In this document: positions 46,824-58,074 of the stretch, one piece after another | Numbering within the stretch: the stretch's first letter is position 1 | Layout: each line of letters opens with the position of its first letter | Assembly: GCF_030272615.1 (NCBI RefSeq) | Contig: NC_081406.1 | Coordinates: 214,949,497-215,013,496 of the forward strand | Direction: 5' to 3' | Length of the DNA: 64,000 bases | Source: Cryptomeria japonica | Taxonomy: Eukaryota > Streptophyta > Pinopsida > Cupressales > Cupressaceae | Translations under genes and position numbers: made by a program | The notes under the pieces: model-generated | What the model was told of the DNA's origin: nothing | The model's database searches: none | What the model saw: only the letters and a program-made list of their open reading frames with translations

Positions 46824-49635
46824 ATGGCTTCCGCATCTCATGATAGTTCTAGTGCAACTGTTGATTCTATGGACTTCATTAAGCGAAAGTCAAAATACAA
46901 TTCCCTATCTCAAGTGCCAGTTGGTGTTAAGGTAGAAGAAGGGATTTCTGATTATATAGACTGCAAAATTGAAGACCTAGGGTCTCTCTCAATCCATTCT
47001 TAGCTAGGTCTATTCTATGGGAAGGATAAAAAGATCAAACCGAAGTATAGCATCTTGGAGAAGAAGAAGCTTCACAATGCGGTTTACTTCCTAGAGGATT
47101 TCATAGATGACCACATTCAAATCATTCTAAGCAGAGTTCACGGTGACAAGATGTATCTTGAGAGAATGCATGATATCACACTGCAAGCAATTCATGTCAT
47201 CACTAATTTCTGCAATACAGGGGAAGTGCTAGCCCTAAAGAAGTTAAGCAAGACTGAAATGTCCAAGCTCACTGGTTTAGTGAGTGACTCACATGGTATG
47301 ACCGTCAACTCAATCAAGGATGATCTAGTCAAGTATGCCTGCATGGTGATAGGCTACCAGACGTTCTCTGCTAGCATAATTAATTTTGTCTCTGCTATAG
47401 CGGTAAATACCGCCTACAGGATGATCAAGGAGGATGCATCATTTGATCTATGCACCTATATGCAAAGACAACTTATGTTGAATCTTAAAGCCATCAAATA
47501 GGACAATGCACTACAATTCAAGTTCGGACAACTACTAGTTGGGTTGTTCTTTTACTTTCAAGGCTACTTTCCAGGAGTAGGAGACATTCAGTGGTCTACT
47601 GATCAATCAGTGTCAAAACAAATCAAGGAAAGTCTATAAGTGGTTGGAACTGGCTACCCTCAAGCTCTAAACAAATACTTTGGTGAGTTCAAAAGCAAGA
47701 TGAGCCTAAGGATGAGAATATCTAGTTACATTGTCAAGAAATATGAAGAGGATATCTGCTTTACCATCAATGTGGATGAATGCATAATGGAGGCCATTGA
47801 GCCAAGAGAGAAAGAAGTGGAGCCTATGGGCTATGACGTAATGTATGATATGCTGGATGGGTATGTTTCTACCCTACTTGCCTCGCCTATTGATCCTAAG
47901 GCAAAGAGAACTGACACTTATTTAGAAAGGGTTACACCTGTTGATGAACCCTCATCAAAGAAAGGAAAGGCAGAGCCTTCAGTATCAGCACTGGTTACTA
48001 CAACTAGTCCCAAAGTGACCAAGCAGTCACCGACAAAGAAGAAACCGAAAGTGGAACCTGCCAAAGTCTTTGAGAGAAAGAGGAAGACAACAAACAACTC
48101 ACCGGACTCAGAAGAAACGGTGTCTGAATAAAATCCTAAAAAGACTAGGCAGACAAGGAAAAAGACAAAGAATGAATTGGCAACTTCTGCATTGGTAAAT
48201 ATTGACATTTCTTCTTACAAACCTTTGACACATTGTCAAAGAACCACAAAGAATATTAGAAGAAAATTGCTGAATGATTTAATTTATTATTTTGATGACT
48301 TCAATGATGATGAAAAGGAAGAAGTTGAACAGGAAATTATTAAGTATTTATGTGTTAATGACCGGTCACTTTCAGAAATTAGATTTGAGACACCGGATTC
48401 TTTGTATAAATCTCTAGACAACAAATGGTGCATTTCCATAGAGAAGGAACAGGAAATAAGGGAGAAAGTATTTGCCCAATACTTTCCTGACCTGTCCAAT
48501 TCTGAGCTCTTTGAGGTCATGAACTAGAACAAAGGACTCTTCTTCACTAGAAGGAGAAGACTCTGGTTATTAGAAGGGAGAATTGATGATGTTGAAAAAG
48601 ACACTCATCATCACATGATGACTGCTGTAAAATCTTATAAGGCACTTCAAGCCAACAAGGAGGCTAAGCAAGAACCGACAATAACTAAACCGGATGAAGT
48701 ATACAACAATGAAGGAGAATAGGTAACTGAGTAAATGGAACCCATTGATGTTGACACCTTAGATGGTGAAAATGTTACTTAGGGTACACCATCCAAAGGA
48801 ACAAGACAGGAGAAGCAGACAAGAGAAGAAACGAAGCAACAAGAAGCAGCAAAGAAGAGATAGGAAGATGAAGAGGAGAAGAAAAAGAAGGATGAAGAGG
48901 AAAAGAAGAAGAAAGATGAAGAGGAGAAGAAAATGAAAGAGGAGGAAAAGAGAAAAGAGGAAGAAGAGAAAAAGAAACAAGAAGATGAGAAGAAGAAGAA
49001 AGAAGAAGAGGATAAGGAAGATGAGAAGAGAAAAGAAGCAGAGAAGAAAAAGAAGGAAAAAAAAAGAAAAAAGCACTTAGATGGAAACTCCAAAGGCAAT
49101 CGATAGTCAAGCCAACCCAGCTGATCTCACTAGTCCTATTGACCTCTAGTCTACAAGTGAAATGGAGTTGTTATAGAGCATTAAGATTACTCAAGATCAC
49201 CTTGAAGTAATAAGGAGGAAGAAAGAGGAAGATGTGATCCAAGATGCGGTGGACACTCTTACCGCTTTGATACAAGGCAGAAACCTCCTGAATATTGATT
49301 CATCCCTGGCACAATTGAAGCTCCTATGCACAGTAGTGGATGATTAGGTGCAGAGTCTAGAAGAGGTAGCAGAGTCAATTTCCAAGAAAGAGCATCAAAA
49401 GGCTCTGAATATTGCCCTCATGAAGAAGCTAAATGAGCTCCGGTCCGATCTGCAAAAAGCTCAAAAACATATAAGGGGTGCTTTGGATGAGGGCAATCTA
49501 CTTCTTAGCAAGATATGTCAACCTCATCTATTTTGTGATGATGTGCTAACCGAGAAGGACAAACTGCAATTAGATATACAGTCATTTATCAGCACCTTCA
49601 AGATGCCATATGATTCCTTCTCCACATATGGGAAA
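46824..49635 (+). pseudogene. B2 ORF2, part before C insertion
   Basis: ATG at 46824: MASASHDSSSATVDSMDFIK. One frame to about 49080 with stops at about 47001, 47499, 47637, 48129 and 48525. Conserved blocks: LSRVHGDKMYLERMHDIT, KLTGLVSDSHGMTVNSIKDD, YACMVIGYQTFSASIINFVS, RMRISSYIVKKYEEDICFTI, a basic region with KKPKVEPAKVFERKRK, and VFAQYFPDLSNSELFEVM. An E/K-rich helix follows, then a frameshift, then a coiled-coil segment ending PYDSFSTYGK at the C target site. These blocks align at low identity with C ORF2. I do not recognise the family. No pol, protease or envelope signature is visible. Confidence 0.78.
48850..49075 (+). repeat. E/K-rich low-complexity tract in B2 ORF2
   Basis: gaagaggagaagaaa-type repeats encode EEEKKKKDEEEKK. 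The region is almost pure purine on the plus strand. It is the same position in ORF2 as the B1 tract at 41860-42190 but has a different repeat number. Confidence 0.85.
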
Positions 49636-50532
49636 TGTTGGCATATGGACACTCCATTGAGACATTGTGTGTGATTGAAGGTTTTGTCATTGATGGCAAC
49701 CTTGCAATCCTATGGCACCGACAAGACATTATACCGGCAAACCATTACACAGGCAACCTTACAATCCTATGGCACTGGCAAGACATTATACTAGCAAAGC
49801 ATTACTCAAACGAAACAATGCACCAGCATCAACAAAATATGTATACCGGCACCGGCACAGAAGATGTACACCGGTACAGAAGATGTACACTGTCACAGAA
49901 AAAAATATGTATACCAGCATAGAGGCCGACAAGACTTTTGATATGTAATATTTTGTTTATCATTGTAAGCTGACTTGGCAAATTGTAAAATGACCCTTGT
50001 ATATAAAAGAGATCATTGTAGGCATTTGTAGGATATGGATAGAATGCAATAAATAAATTATAAGGCAAACATAATGTGCGAATTGTAGGTCAAAGGTATA
50101 TGTAAAGAACAGAGAAAGAACCAGTACTGAATCTGGCATTGAAGATGCTATTGTAAAGCAGCACAGAATATTGGATTTGTGTAAATCCTCATTGTAAGTC
50201 AGTGTGACTTCTTATTGAGCAGTGAGCTCTAGGCAATTGGCCTTCCTGCATGTGCAGGCCCCTATTGGAAGTAATATTCTCTTATTGGCTAGTAAGTGAA
50301 TATTGTGGGTCACAAATCCCACTAAGGTTTTTCCCACAACGGGTTTTCTCATTAAACATCTTGTGTTATGGTGTTCTTTTCATGTGGATGCTTTTGATTT
50401 TGTTATTTGCATTAATTCTTGCATACCGGTATACTATTACTTTATATTCTGCACATTCAGTTTTAAGAAAATGTCATAACCAGTCAGATACTGATTCACC
50501 CCCCCCTCTCAGTATCTGTGGGAACCCTAAAA
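49636..50532 (+). repeat. C 5' LTR (897 bp)
   Basis: tgttggcatatggac ... gaaccctaaaa, matching 55447-56324. Within it the phrase ctatggcacyg(a/g)caagacattata is duplicated in tandem (about 49711-49800), a feature both LTRs keep. The end should read ccctaaca as in the 3' LTR. Confidence 0.92.
50000..50008 (+). promoter_or_regulatory. TATA box in C 5' LTR
   Basis: tatataaaa, conserved as tatataaaa at 55792-55800 in the 3' LTR. It lies about 365 bases into the 897-bp LTR, a normal place for the U3/R boundary. Start of transcription would be about 30 bases downstream (inference). Confidence 0.65.
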
Positions 50533-50534
50533 AT

Positions 50535-50547
50535 TGGTATCAGAGCC
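50535..50547 (+). other. C primer-binding site
   Basis: Perfect TGGTATCAGAGCC two bases after the LTR end, identical to the B2 site. Confidence 0.92.
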
Positions 50548-50603
50548 TGGTCCTCTATTTTCAAAAGCCTAATAGTTTGAGGAAGATCTTGACACTGGTA
50601 AAG

Positions 50604-51761
50604 ATGGAAAATCTGATGAAGCAACTTGAAGGAGCTCTTACTGACTATGATGCAGAGAGGTTGAAAAATATCAAATTAGAAGATGATTTAAAAGCAGCTT
50701 AGGACATTATTCATGCACTTCAAGAAAATCTTACTATTACAAGAAACAAGAGAAGAGAACTTTGTGAAAAATTGCAAAATGAAAATGATGAAAAGGAATC
50801 ATTAAATGATATGATAAGCAAATTGAAACAAGAGATCATGACAACAAAAAATGAAATGCAGGATATGACTATGAGATTTTACAAAGAGACTGAGGACAGA
50901 AAGAGGAATGAAGAAGAATTGACTAGAAGACTAAGTGATGTAGCAAATGAGAACACAAGACTTAGCTATGAAAATGATATGTTGAAGACAGATCTGATGC
51001 ATACTCAAAATGACTCGAATGAACTAATGAGACAAAAAGAGATCTTGGAAAGGGAATTGGAAACTACAAATCTACACAAAGAAAAATTCAAGAAAAGCTC
51101 AGAAGAACTTGGTACCTTATTGAAGAATCAAAAACCCAAAGGTGACACTTTTGGAGTTGGATTTTAAGTTGGAGAAAGCTCCGGTACTACAAATACCCAG
51201 GATCAAAGCAAACTGGTAAGACCCTCTAATACTTACAAATTCAATGGAAAATGCTTTAACTGTAATAAATATGGTCATAGGGAAAATGAATGTAGATCTA
51301 GGAATTATCAAAACATCAATCCTCCCACCAGTCAATGCACCAAATGCAACAAAATTGGTCATAACTTTGAAAATTGCAGAATGAATGTAAGATGTTATGT
51401 TTGTGGAAGATTTGGTCATTTATCAAATAAATGCAAAACACAAACTGGGATAGGTTATGGGAAAGCTATTTAGAAAAATAATGTAATTTGTTATGCATGT
51501 AACAAGATTGGTCATATTGCTAAATTCTGTAGAAGTAAAGGTACACTGGTAGATAACAAAAGTACTAGCTTGAAAGGTAAAGAAAAGGTTGAAGAGGTTA
51601 AGCAAGAATTTTCAAAACAATGGATCAGAAAAGGTGATCCAAATATTGGGGTTACTCCTCCATCGGTAGAACCAACAAATACTTCATCAGCAGGACAATG
51701 TGATGCTCCACCAGCAGGACAGAGTAATGCTCCACCGACAGGATATTTTTCATCAAATTGA
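50604..51761 (+). pseudogene. C ORF1: coiled-coil / four-CCHC Gag-like protein
   Basis: ATG at 50604, 56 bases after the primer site. One frame of 385 codons interrupted only by stops at 50700 (TAG), 51165 (TAA) and 51471 (TAG). Residues 1-185 form a long charged coiled coil (MENLMKQLEGALTDYDAERL onward). Then GVGF, and four knuckles: CFNCNKYGHRENEC, CTKCNKIGHNFENC, CYVCGRFGHLSNKC and CYACNKIGHIAKFC, all with complete CCHC ligands. The C-terminus has EFSKQWIRKGDP, shared with A. The intact knuckles suggest recent function. Likely Gag-derived RNA-binding protein; no UBN2 N-terminal domain is present. Confidence 0.85.
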
Positions 51762-52067
51762 AGAAAATTATCTTGAGGGTTTGGCAATTTAATGACACAT
51801 GTGCTATTATTCGCTCGGTTAGAGAAAAGAAGTTGAAAATCCTTCATTACCGGCAAATACAGTTGAGTTAATACATTGCTGACAAACAATTAATGTGGTA
51901 GGTGGTAGAAAAGACTTTATAAAATAAGGTTTTTGGCTCCATTTCATTTCACTGAGAATTCAAACTTTTAGAGAGCACGAAGATTTCTGAGCTAAGGCAT
52001 TCTGAGCAAAGAGGCAAAGCACTTCAACAATCAATCCATCCAAAGATAGAAAAAGGTATTTATCATC
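51762..52067 (+). other. C spacer between ORF1 and ORF2
   Basis: About 300 bases without a convincing frame. The end (caaagatagaaaaaggtatttatcatcATGG) resembles the A and B sequence just before their ORF2 starts (ggtattta/ggtattt before atcATGGCT), which supports the chosen ORF2 start. Confidence 0.55.
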
Positions 52068-55000
52068 ATGGCATCCTCCTCTGCACCTGAATTCATAGCA
52101 AACCCTATAGTAGTCGAGGTTCTAAAATGACCTAAGCCCGTGTTTGAGCTAGTTCCCGAGGTAGCTAAGAAAGATGACAACACAGGTGCTTTTTCCCAAA
52201 TTCCAAAGGGTGTTGTTTATGCAGAAGACCCTAGAATGTATATTCATTGCAACATAGAAGAATTAGGTGATGAAGAAATCAAAAACATGTATAAATCTGT
52301 TATATGTGACAATGCCAGAAATGTGAAACCTAAACATAAAATTGTTGAAACCCTAGGATTCACTAAAATCCTTTGTATTCCTGAATTTCCCAAGGAAGTG
52401 GTTAGGATAGTTCTAAGCAGGGTACATGGATCATTCTTTTGGCTTGATTCAGTTCACAAAATTACTAAGGTAGTTGTGAAAGCAGTAACAGGGTTACCTT
52501 CCACCAGTACCAGACCCAACAAAACCAAGAAGGTCTCCAATGACCTAGTAATGAAATTAACTGGTGCAACATCCGACAAAAGATCATTGAGGGTTAATGA
52601 TGTGACCGATACAAATGTGAGATTCATTAGCATGATTCTAGGTTACAAAGCAACTCATGCAAATAGGCTTAACTCTATTTCTAGTTTATGCATAAAAAGT
52701 GCTCATGACATGGTTAAGAACAATGTAAAAATTGATATCTGTGAATGGTTAAAAGATGAGTTAATTGACAACTTAGCAAAAATTAGGAAGGATAAGAAAG
52801 GAACCTTTAGATTTAGAAATTTTCTTGTATGCTTAATGCTACATATAACCAAATAGGCTCCCGGTATAGGCAACAAGGATTTTGGATTTGACATATTGGT
52901 AGGAAAACAATTGTCTGACTTGTTCAACAACATGGGTGAAAACAAAGAAAAGAATATTCATGAGTATTTTCAAGCACTAAAGGTCAAAATGAATAAGAGG
53001 ATCAGACTATCACAGGAAATCGTCAACAAATATAAGGATGACATATGTTTTGTAATAAAAAAGGATGAGATCTGGATGGAAGCAGTCATCCCAAGAACAA
53101 TCTGGGTTATAGAAATGGGGTATGAAAAGGATGACCACATAGTGGAAACTTATGCCAAAGCACTTCTGGAAGCCCCCAATGAACCAAAGGAAGAGGTATT
53201 TGGTAGTGTTGAGCACATTGAAAGTCAAATTCAATCTAAAAAGAGAGTAAAGAAAGTTGAGGCATCTATGAGGAAAGGAAGCAGGCAAGCAAAAGCCTTA
53301 AAAGATGATGTATTAAAGAAAACTGGCATAACAGAAGAAGAGTTGGCAGTCCAATAGCCTGAAACTCATCTATCACCAGTAGATACCTCCTTAGAAGGAG
53401 ATATGCCAACAACTTTCAAAAGAGTTGTTAGGAAAAGAAACCCCTCACCAGTATCCACTCCTTCACCTAGAAGGACAAGGCAGAAACAACAAGCTATAAG
53501 GTCTCTAGTCAAGAAAGCCACACCTAAGAAAAAGCTGACCCCCAAAAAGAAGAAGAAGACAGACACTGACTTGGCCCCTTTTGACATATTACTGAATGAA
53601 ATCACAGGGGAAGGCAAATTGAAAAACATAGGGAAAATCTATGACACCCTATCAGAAGATGAGAAAGGACAAGTTGAGGAAAGTGTTATACTACACATGG
53701 ACATGTATAAAAAGTTTTTGATGCAAGTGCTAAATGAAATTCCTGATGAATTATATAAAAGACTTGAGACCAGAAGGCAAGGAATAATTGAGCTGGATAA
53801 GAAAATTAAAATAGAAAAATTACTTGCAGTATACCCGGTGAACTCACCTAAGGAAATTGATGATTTGATAGCTCAGGCCAATCGGACAGTCTTTTCCACT
53901 GCACACCAGCAAATATCATTAAAGGGAAGTAGAGTTACTAAAGTTTCAACTGAAATAGAAGATGGTTGGGATAGATTCTTGATTGAAAAAGAAAAACAAG
54001 AAGAATATATGAATCCCAAGCCCATTCTGGTATATCCAAAGGACAAAGGGAAAGGTACAGTTGGTGGACCGCCAAGTATCAAGATTAGAGACAACTTACC
54101 CCCACCTCCTTTAAATACTCTGCTGGTAAAAACAACTACAGAAGATCAACCGATAGTTGAGAGCATGGACATTGAGGATAACAATCCTAATCCTAAGTCC
54201 TATATACTATGAATGTTGATACTCAAAAAATCAACATAGTGGTAGATAAGGATACCACAGATAAATCTGATAATAAAGAGCAACTGGCTATAGGAAACCA
54301 AGAGCAATTGACAGCAGATTTAGAGAAAAAGATGGAATCTGGAACACAAACAAAGCAACCAACAGAGCTAAAGGCTCTAGAACAGATGCCACCGGTAAGA
54401 AAAGATGCAGAGAAAACCATGCTTAAAGAGATGGAGACACAAATAGACCTACCAGAGGTCAATACCAACATGGTCCCTTCCACCGACACTCAGTTTACTG
54501 GGTCACCATCAAATGTAACAGAGGTATTGCTTGATTATATCAAGAAAATAAATGATTATAGCTCACAAGCCTATAAAGCAATAGATGATTCAATTCCAGT
54601 TTTGAAATTAATAGCTCCAAATTGTAATATAGCCAACAAAGATTCTTTAGGCCAGTTGGATACAATTTGTAAATATATTTCTAGAAATTTTGAGCAAACA
54701 AAGGTAGAAACTGTAAAGGAAAGTGTAGAAAAAGAGAAACAAAAATTCTTTGAGGAAGGAATAAAGAAGTGTAACCGGGAATTTGACACACTTCTACCAG
54801 AACTGTGCAATTTATTGAAAGAGTACAAAACTCTGTATAAAGACACCTGTAAGATAAACTTTTTGACCATGGATGTAGACAAAAAGATGAGCAAGGTACA
54901 TGAAGAGATCAATAAACTTGCTGATAATTTTGTTAACTCACCCGATACATTATTAGTTTTTGAGGAAAAGATAACAAATTTTGAGGAAGAATTGCTCAAA

Positions 55001-55270
55001 TTAGAAAGAGAAAAAGAGAAAATAATTAACAAGGCAAAATTTTTGAGATCTAAACTAAGTCCAAGATTGGACTATTTAGCATCTCTGCATAAGGAAATCT
55101 CAGAGGCACTAACACAGGGTAGCAAAACACCAGCAGAGCACTTGCAGCATCTCACCGGTACAGTATATAGAACTGAGATAGCAATAAAGGAGAGCAAGAA
55201 GTTTATGGATGGTATAAACCTAATTTTGGGAGATATTCTTCAGATAATAACTACTCAACTACAAGGTTGA
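52068..55270 (+). pseudogene. C ORF2: unrecognised ~1,067-codon protein
   Basis: Start at 52068 (MASSSAPEFIANPIVVEVLK), supported by MATSSFVPEFIANPIVVENV in A. One frame to 54212 with stops at 52128, 52854 and 53355, then a one-base shift at an ATGA overlap (54209) into the frame ending at 55270. Features: EDPRMYIHCNIEELG (about residue 54), LSRVHGSFFWLDSVHKIT (116), GLPSTSTRP (142), LTGATSDKRSLRV (164), FISMILGYKATHANRLNS (186), DICEWLKDEL (223), IVNKYKDDICFVIKKDEIW (about 315), a Lys/Pro-rich basic stretch (about 480-500), an acidic-basic middle, and a coiled-coil C-terminus from about residue 840. No catalytic motif, signal peptide or membrane segment is visible. The fold of the first 300 residues faintly recalls the long plant transposon-protein domains, but I cannot assign it. 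Confidence 0.8.
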
Positions 55271-55432
55271 GGTTATAAATTGGTACAACTACAAATCTAC
55301 TAACCTTTGTCATTGATGCCAAAGGGGGAGTAGTAGATAAGAAAATTCAAAACATAGGGATCACATGCTCAGGGGGAGCTCTCACATTTTTGGATATCTT
55401 TTTGAAATTTCTCATGAGTGTTGCCATCAATG

Positions 55433-55446
55433 CCAAAGGGGGAGAT
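55433..55446 (+). other. C polypurine tract
   Basis: ccaaagggggagat directly before the 3' LTR. A near copy, ccaaagggggagta, lies upstream at 55318-55331, just after the end of ORF2. Confidence 0.88.
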
Positions 55447-56324
55447 TGTTGGCATATGGACACTCCAATGAGACATTGTGTGTGATTGAAGGTTTTGTCA
55501 TTGATGGCAACCTTGCAATCCTATGGCACCGACAAGACATTATACCGGCAAAGCATTACACAGGCAACCTTGCAATCCTATGGCACCGACAAGACATTAT
55601 ACCGGCAAAGCATTGCTCAAACGAAATAGTGCACTGACATCAGCAAAATATGTATACTGGCACTGGAATAGAAGATGTACACTGGCACAGAAGAAAATAT
55701 GTATACCGGCACAGAGGCCGACAGGACTTTTGATATGTAATATTTTGTTTATCATTGTAAGCCAACTTGGAAAATTGTAAAATGACTCTTGTATATAAAA
55801 GAGATCATTGTAGGCATTTGTAGGATATGGATAGAATGCAATAAATAAATTATAAGGCAAACCTAATGTGTGAATTGTAGGTCAAAGGTATATGTAAAGA
55901 ATAGAGCAAGAACCGGTACTGAATCTGGCATTGAAGATGCTATTGTAAAGCAGTACAGAATATTGGATTTGTGTAAATCCTCATTGTAAGTCAGTGTGAC
56001 TTCTTATTGAGCAGTGAGCTCTAGGCAGTTGGCCTTCCTACATGTGCAGGCCCCTATTGTAAGTAATATTCTCTTATTGGTCAGTAAGTGAATATTGTGG
56101 GTCACAAATCCCACCGAGGTTTTTCCCACACTGGGTTTCCTCGTTAAACATCTTGTGTTATGGTGTTCTTTTCATGTGGATGCTTTTGATTTTGTTATTT
56201 GCATTAATTCTTGCATACCGGTATACTGTTACTTTATATTCTGCACATTCAGTTTTAAAAAAATTTCATAACCGGTCAGATACTGATTCACCCCCCCCTC
56301 TCAGTATCTATGGGAACCCTAACA
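55447..56324 (+). repeat. C 3' LTR (878 bp)
   Basis: tgttggcatatggacactccaa ... gaaccctaaca, closely matching 49636-50532 with scattered substitutions and short indels. The TG and CA ends are intact. Confidence 0.92.
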
Positions 56325-56329
56325 GGAAA

Positions 56330-56569
56330 ACTATTCATAGGCTTCAACTTTAGTCTGCAAGAATTGAGGCAGAAATAAGCAACCGGACAAGGAACTTGCA
56401 GGAACTCCAACTGGTCCTACTGCCCAGGCTGCAAATTCTCCAAAAAAGTTATCTCAATCTAGATGCCTTAACAGTGACTCAAGAGATGAGCACAATAGAT
56501 GCCATGGAAGAATAGGTCTCCCAGATGCAGACAGAGAAAGAAGTGGCTACCTCCCTACTTGAGTCCTAG
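56330..56569 (+). pseudogene. B2 ORF2, C-terminal part after C
   Basis: Resumes B2 ORF2 after the ggaaa duplication: TIHRLQL, then RIEAEISNRTRNLQELQLVL, LDALTVTQEMSTIDAMEE and a stop at 56567. Stops inside occur at about 56351 and 56513. B1 has the same C-terminus on the minus strand at about 41000-41240, which proves the rejoining. Helical, Gln/Glu-rich, no recognised domain. Confidence 0.78.
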
Positions 56570-56910
56570 TCCTTCTCTATGAAATAATTTTTGTAGTACT
56601 TTAAATCAGTTTTTGACAAGTTTTACTCTTTATTGTCATAAAATCTCATTTCTTTAATACCAAATAAAAACAGGGTTTTTTCAGCTGTACTTTATCATTG
56701 TTGGCAAAGGGGGAGAAGTATTCTGGTATTTAAAATTTTGATGTATGCTCTATATATCTTCATGTCTATCTCTGTAAGAAAATAGTTATACATTGGTTTG
56801 TTTGCAAAAAGGGATAGTGTATATGCTTAGGGGGAGTAATTTTGCTTATGGCATATTTTTTGTTGTAAAACACTTAGATGTCAAAATTTTCCTAAGTGTT
56901 GCCATCAATG

Positions 56911-56924
56911 CCAAAGGGGGAGAT
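56911..56924 (+). other. B2 polypurine tract
   Basis: ccaaagggggagat immediately before the B2 3' LTR. 56570-56910 is the 3' leader, with a second GGGGGAG word near 56710 and another at about 56830. Confidence 0.88.
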
Positions 56925-58069
56925 TGTTGGCAATTTTGATGTTTGATGTTGTGATTGTCATTGATGGTCACACACTTGCCTTGAGATTACTTTTTGTTTG
57001 TATGAGTTAAATCTCAACCAATATTTGTTCCAATTGGTATGATGTATTATAGTCTTTAGACTATCGGTGTTTTGCAGAAAGTTTTCACTTGTCTCAAGCG
57101 GTATGAAGACCCAAGTAGTTTGAGGACCTCAAATGGTACGAAGGAACAAAATGGAACAACTCATATTTCCCAATATTCATTTTGTCAAACTAGCAACCGG
57201 TATTTTGCTTTAATTGGTATTTTGTTTGAACCAGTAATACTCTGTGCTATGTTACCAACTGACATTTTGTGATGAGTTACCATCCACCGATTGTTTAGCG
57301 GTGCCGACACTTTGGCGGTGCATATTGTGTCGTGTTACCAAAAGTGTCCAGATGCATTGAACCTAGGAAATTGTATTGTAACCCTATTGGACCGACATGA
57401 AATCATATTCCTTAATAAGGACATCATGTCTAGGGTTTTAGGAGTTTTTGTAAGTTTGAACATAGAAGAAAAGTTTAGGTCTGCAAAAAGAGGTAGAGAG
57501 TTGAAGACTGAAGTAATGCTGGAATGCATTAGGAATGCGCTATCAAGGATCTAACCAAGCAATCTATGTTATTTGCTAGATCACTCACTTGTTGATTACT
57601 CACATCTTTGACAAGTGTGAAGCCCTTAACCAAGTAGGCACAAAAAGCCTTTTGCAAAATCCTCTAACAAGGTAATTGACATTTGTGGATCTAAAATCCT
57701 CTAGCAAGGTAGTTTTTAATCAGACTTATCTACTAACAGAGGTTGAGATTCCAAACATGATCTATTCTGGTAAAGAACATTGTATGACCTTAACCAGTCT
57801 AACCTTAACCAGTCTGCTTCCTATTCTATAGATAGTTACTTGTGAGTTTCATCTCACCATGGTTTTTCCCATTTGGGTTTCCACATCAAATATCTTGTGT
57901 TATGGTGTTATTGCTCTTGTGGGTGAATGTCTTATTTTCTATCTGGTTTGCATGTGTGTTAACCAGTTTGTTTGTTAAACTATTTTATTGGTTTACTACT
58001 AGATTGTTAAAGTGTTCAAGTACAAGAATTTTTCGTATACTAATTCACCCCCCCTCTTAGTATTCATCA
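56925..58069 (+). repeat. B2 3' LTR (1,145 bp)
   Basis: tgttggcaattttgatg ... tattcatca; partner of 43882-45056. Its end is followed at once by the cgtgc duplication and B1 coding sequence. Confidence 0.92.
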
Positions 58070-58074
58070 CGTGC

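Larger units (their letters stand above)
49636..56324 (+). mobile_element. C: full-length non-autonomous LTR element (6.7 kb)
   Basis: Complete element with perfect ggaaa duplications (49631-49635 and 56325-56329). It has two similar LTRs, an exact primer-binding site, ORF1 (50604-51761), ORF2 (52068-55270), a polypurine tract and TG...CA ends. There is no protease, integrase, RT or RNase H sequence, and no space for one. It is the best-preserved member of the A/B/C group and sits in B2 ORF2, so it is the most recent event of its nest. Mobilisation must use enzymes in trans, probably from a Copia element with the same primer and polypurine sequences (inference). Confidence 0.93.
43882..58069 (+). 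mobile_element. B2: non-autonomous LTR element, split by C
   Basis: Plus-strand member of the same family as B1, inserted in B1 ORF2 with perfect cgtgc duplications (43877-43881, 58070-58074). It has a 5' LTR, primer site, ORF1, ORF2 split by C, a polypurine tract and a 3' LTR. Length without C and its TSD is about 7.5 kb. It has no pol. Because the B1 coding sequence reads across the junction once B2 is removed, the order B1 then B2 is secure. Confidence 0.92.

Noticed and set aside
48759-49110. Three overlapping minus-strand hydrophobic frames
   Set aside because: Antisense of the B2 E/K-rich tract; same artefact as in B1.
50250-50603. Upstream extension of C ORF1 into the LTR
   Set aside because: The open frame crosses the LTR and the primer-binding site. 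The A and B counterparts begin after the primer site, and the B ORF1 starts do not extend upstream.
52068-55270. ORF2 as an envelope-like protein (as in SIRE elements)
   Set aside because: No signal peptide, no hydrophobic membrane anchor and no cleavage-site pattern. The protein is charged and coiled-coil rich.
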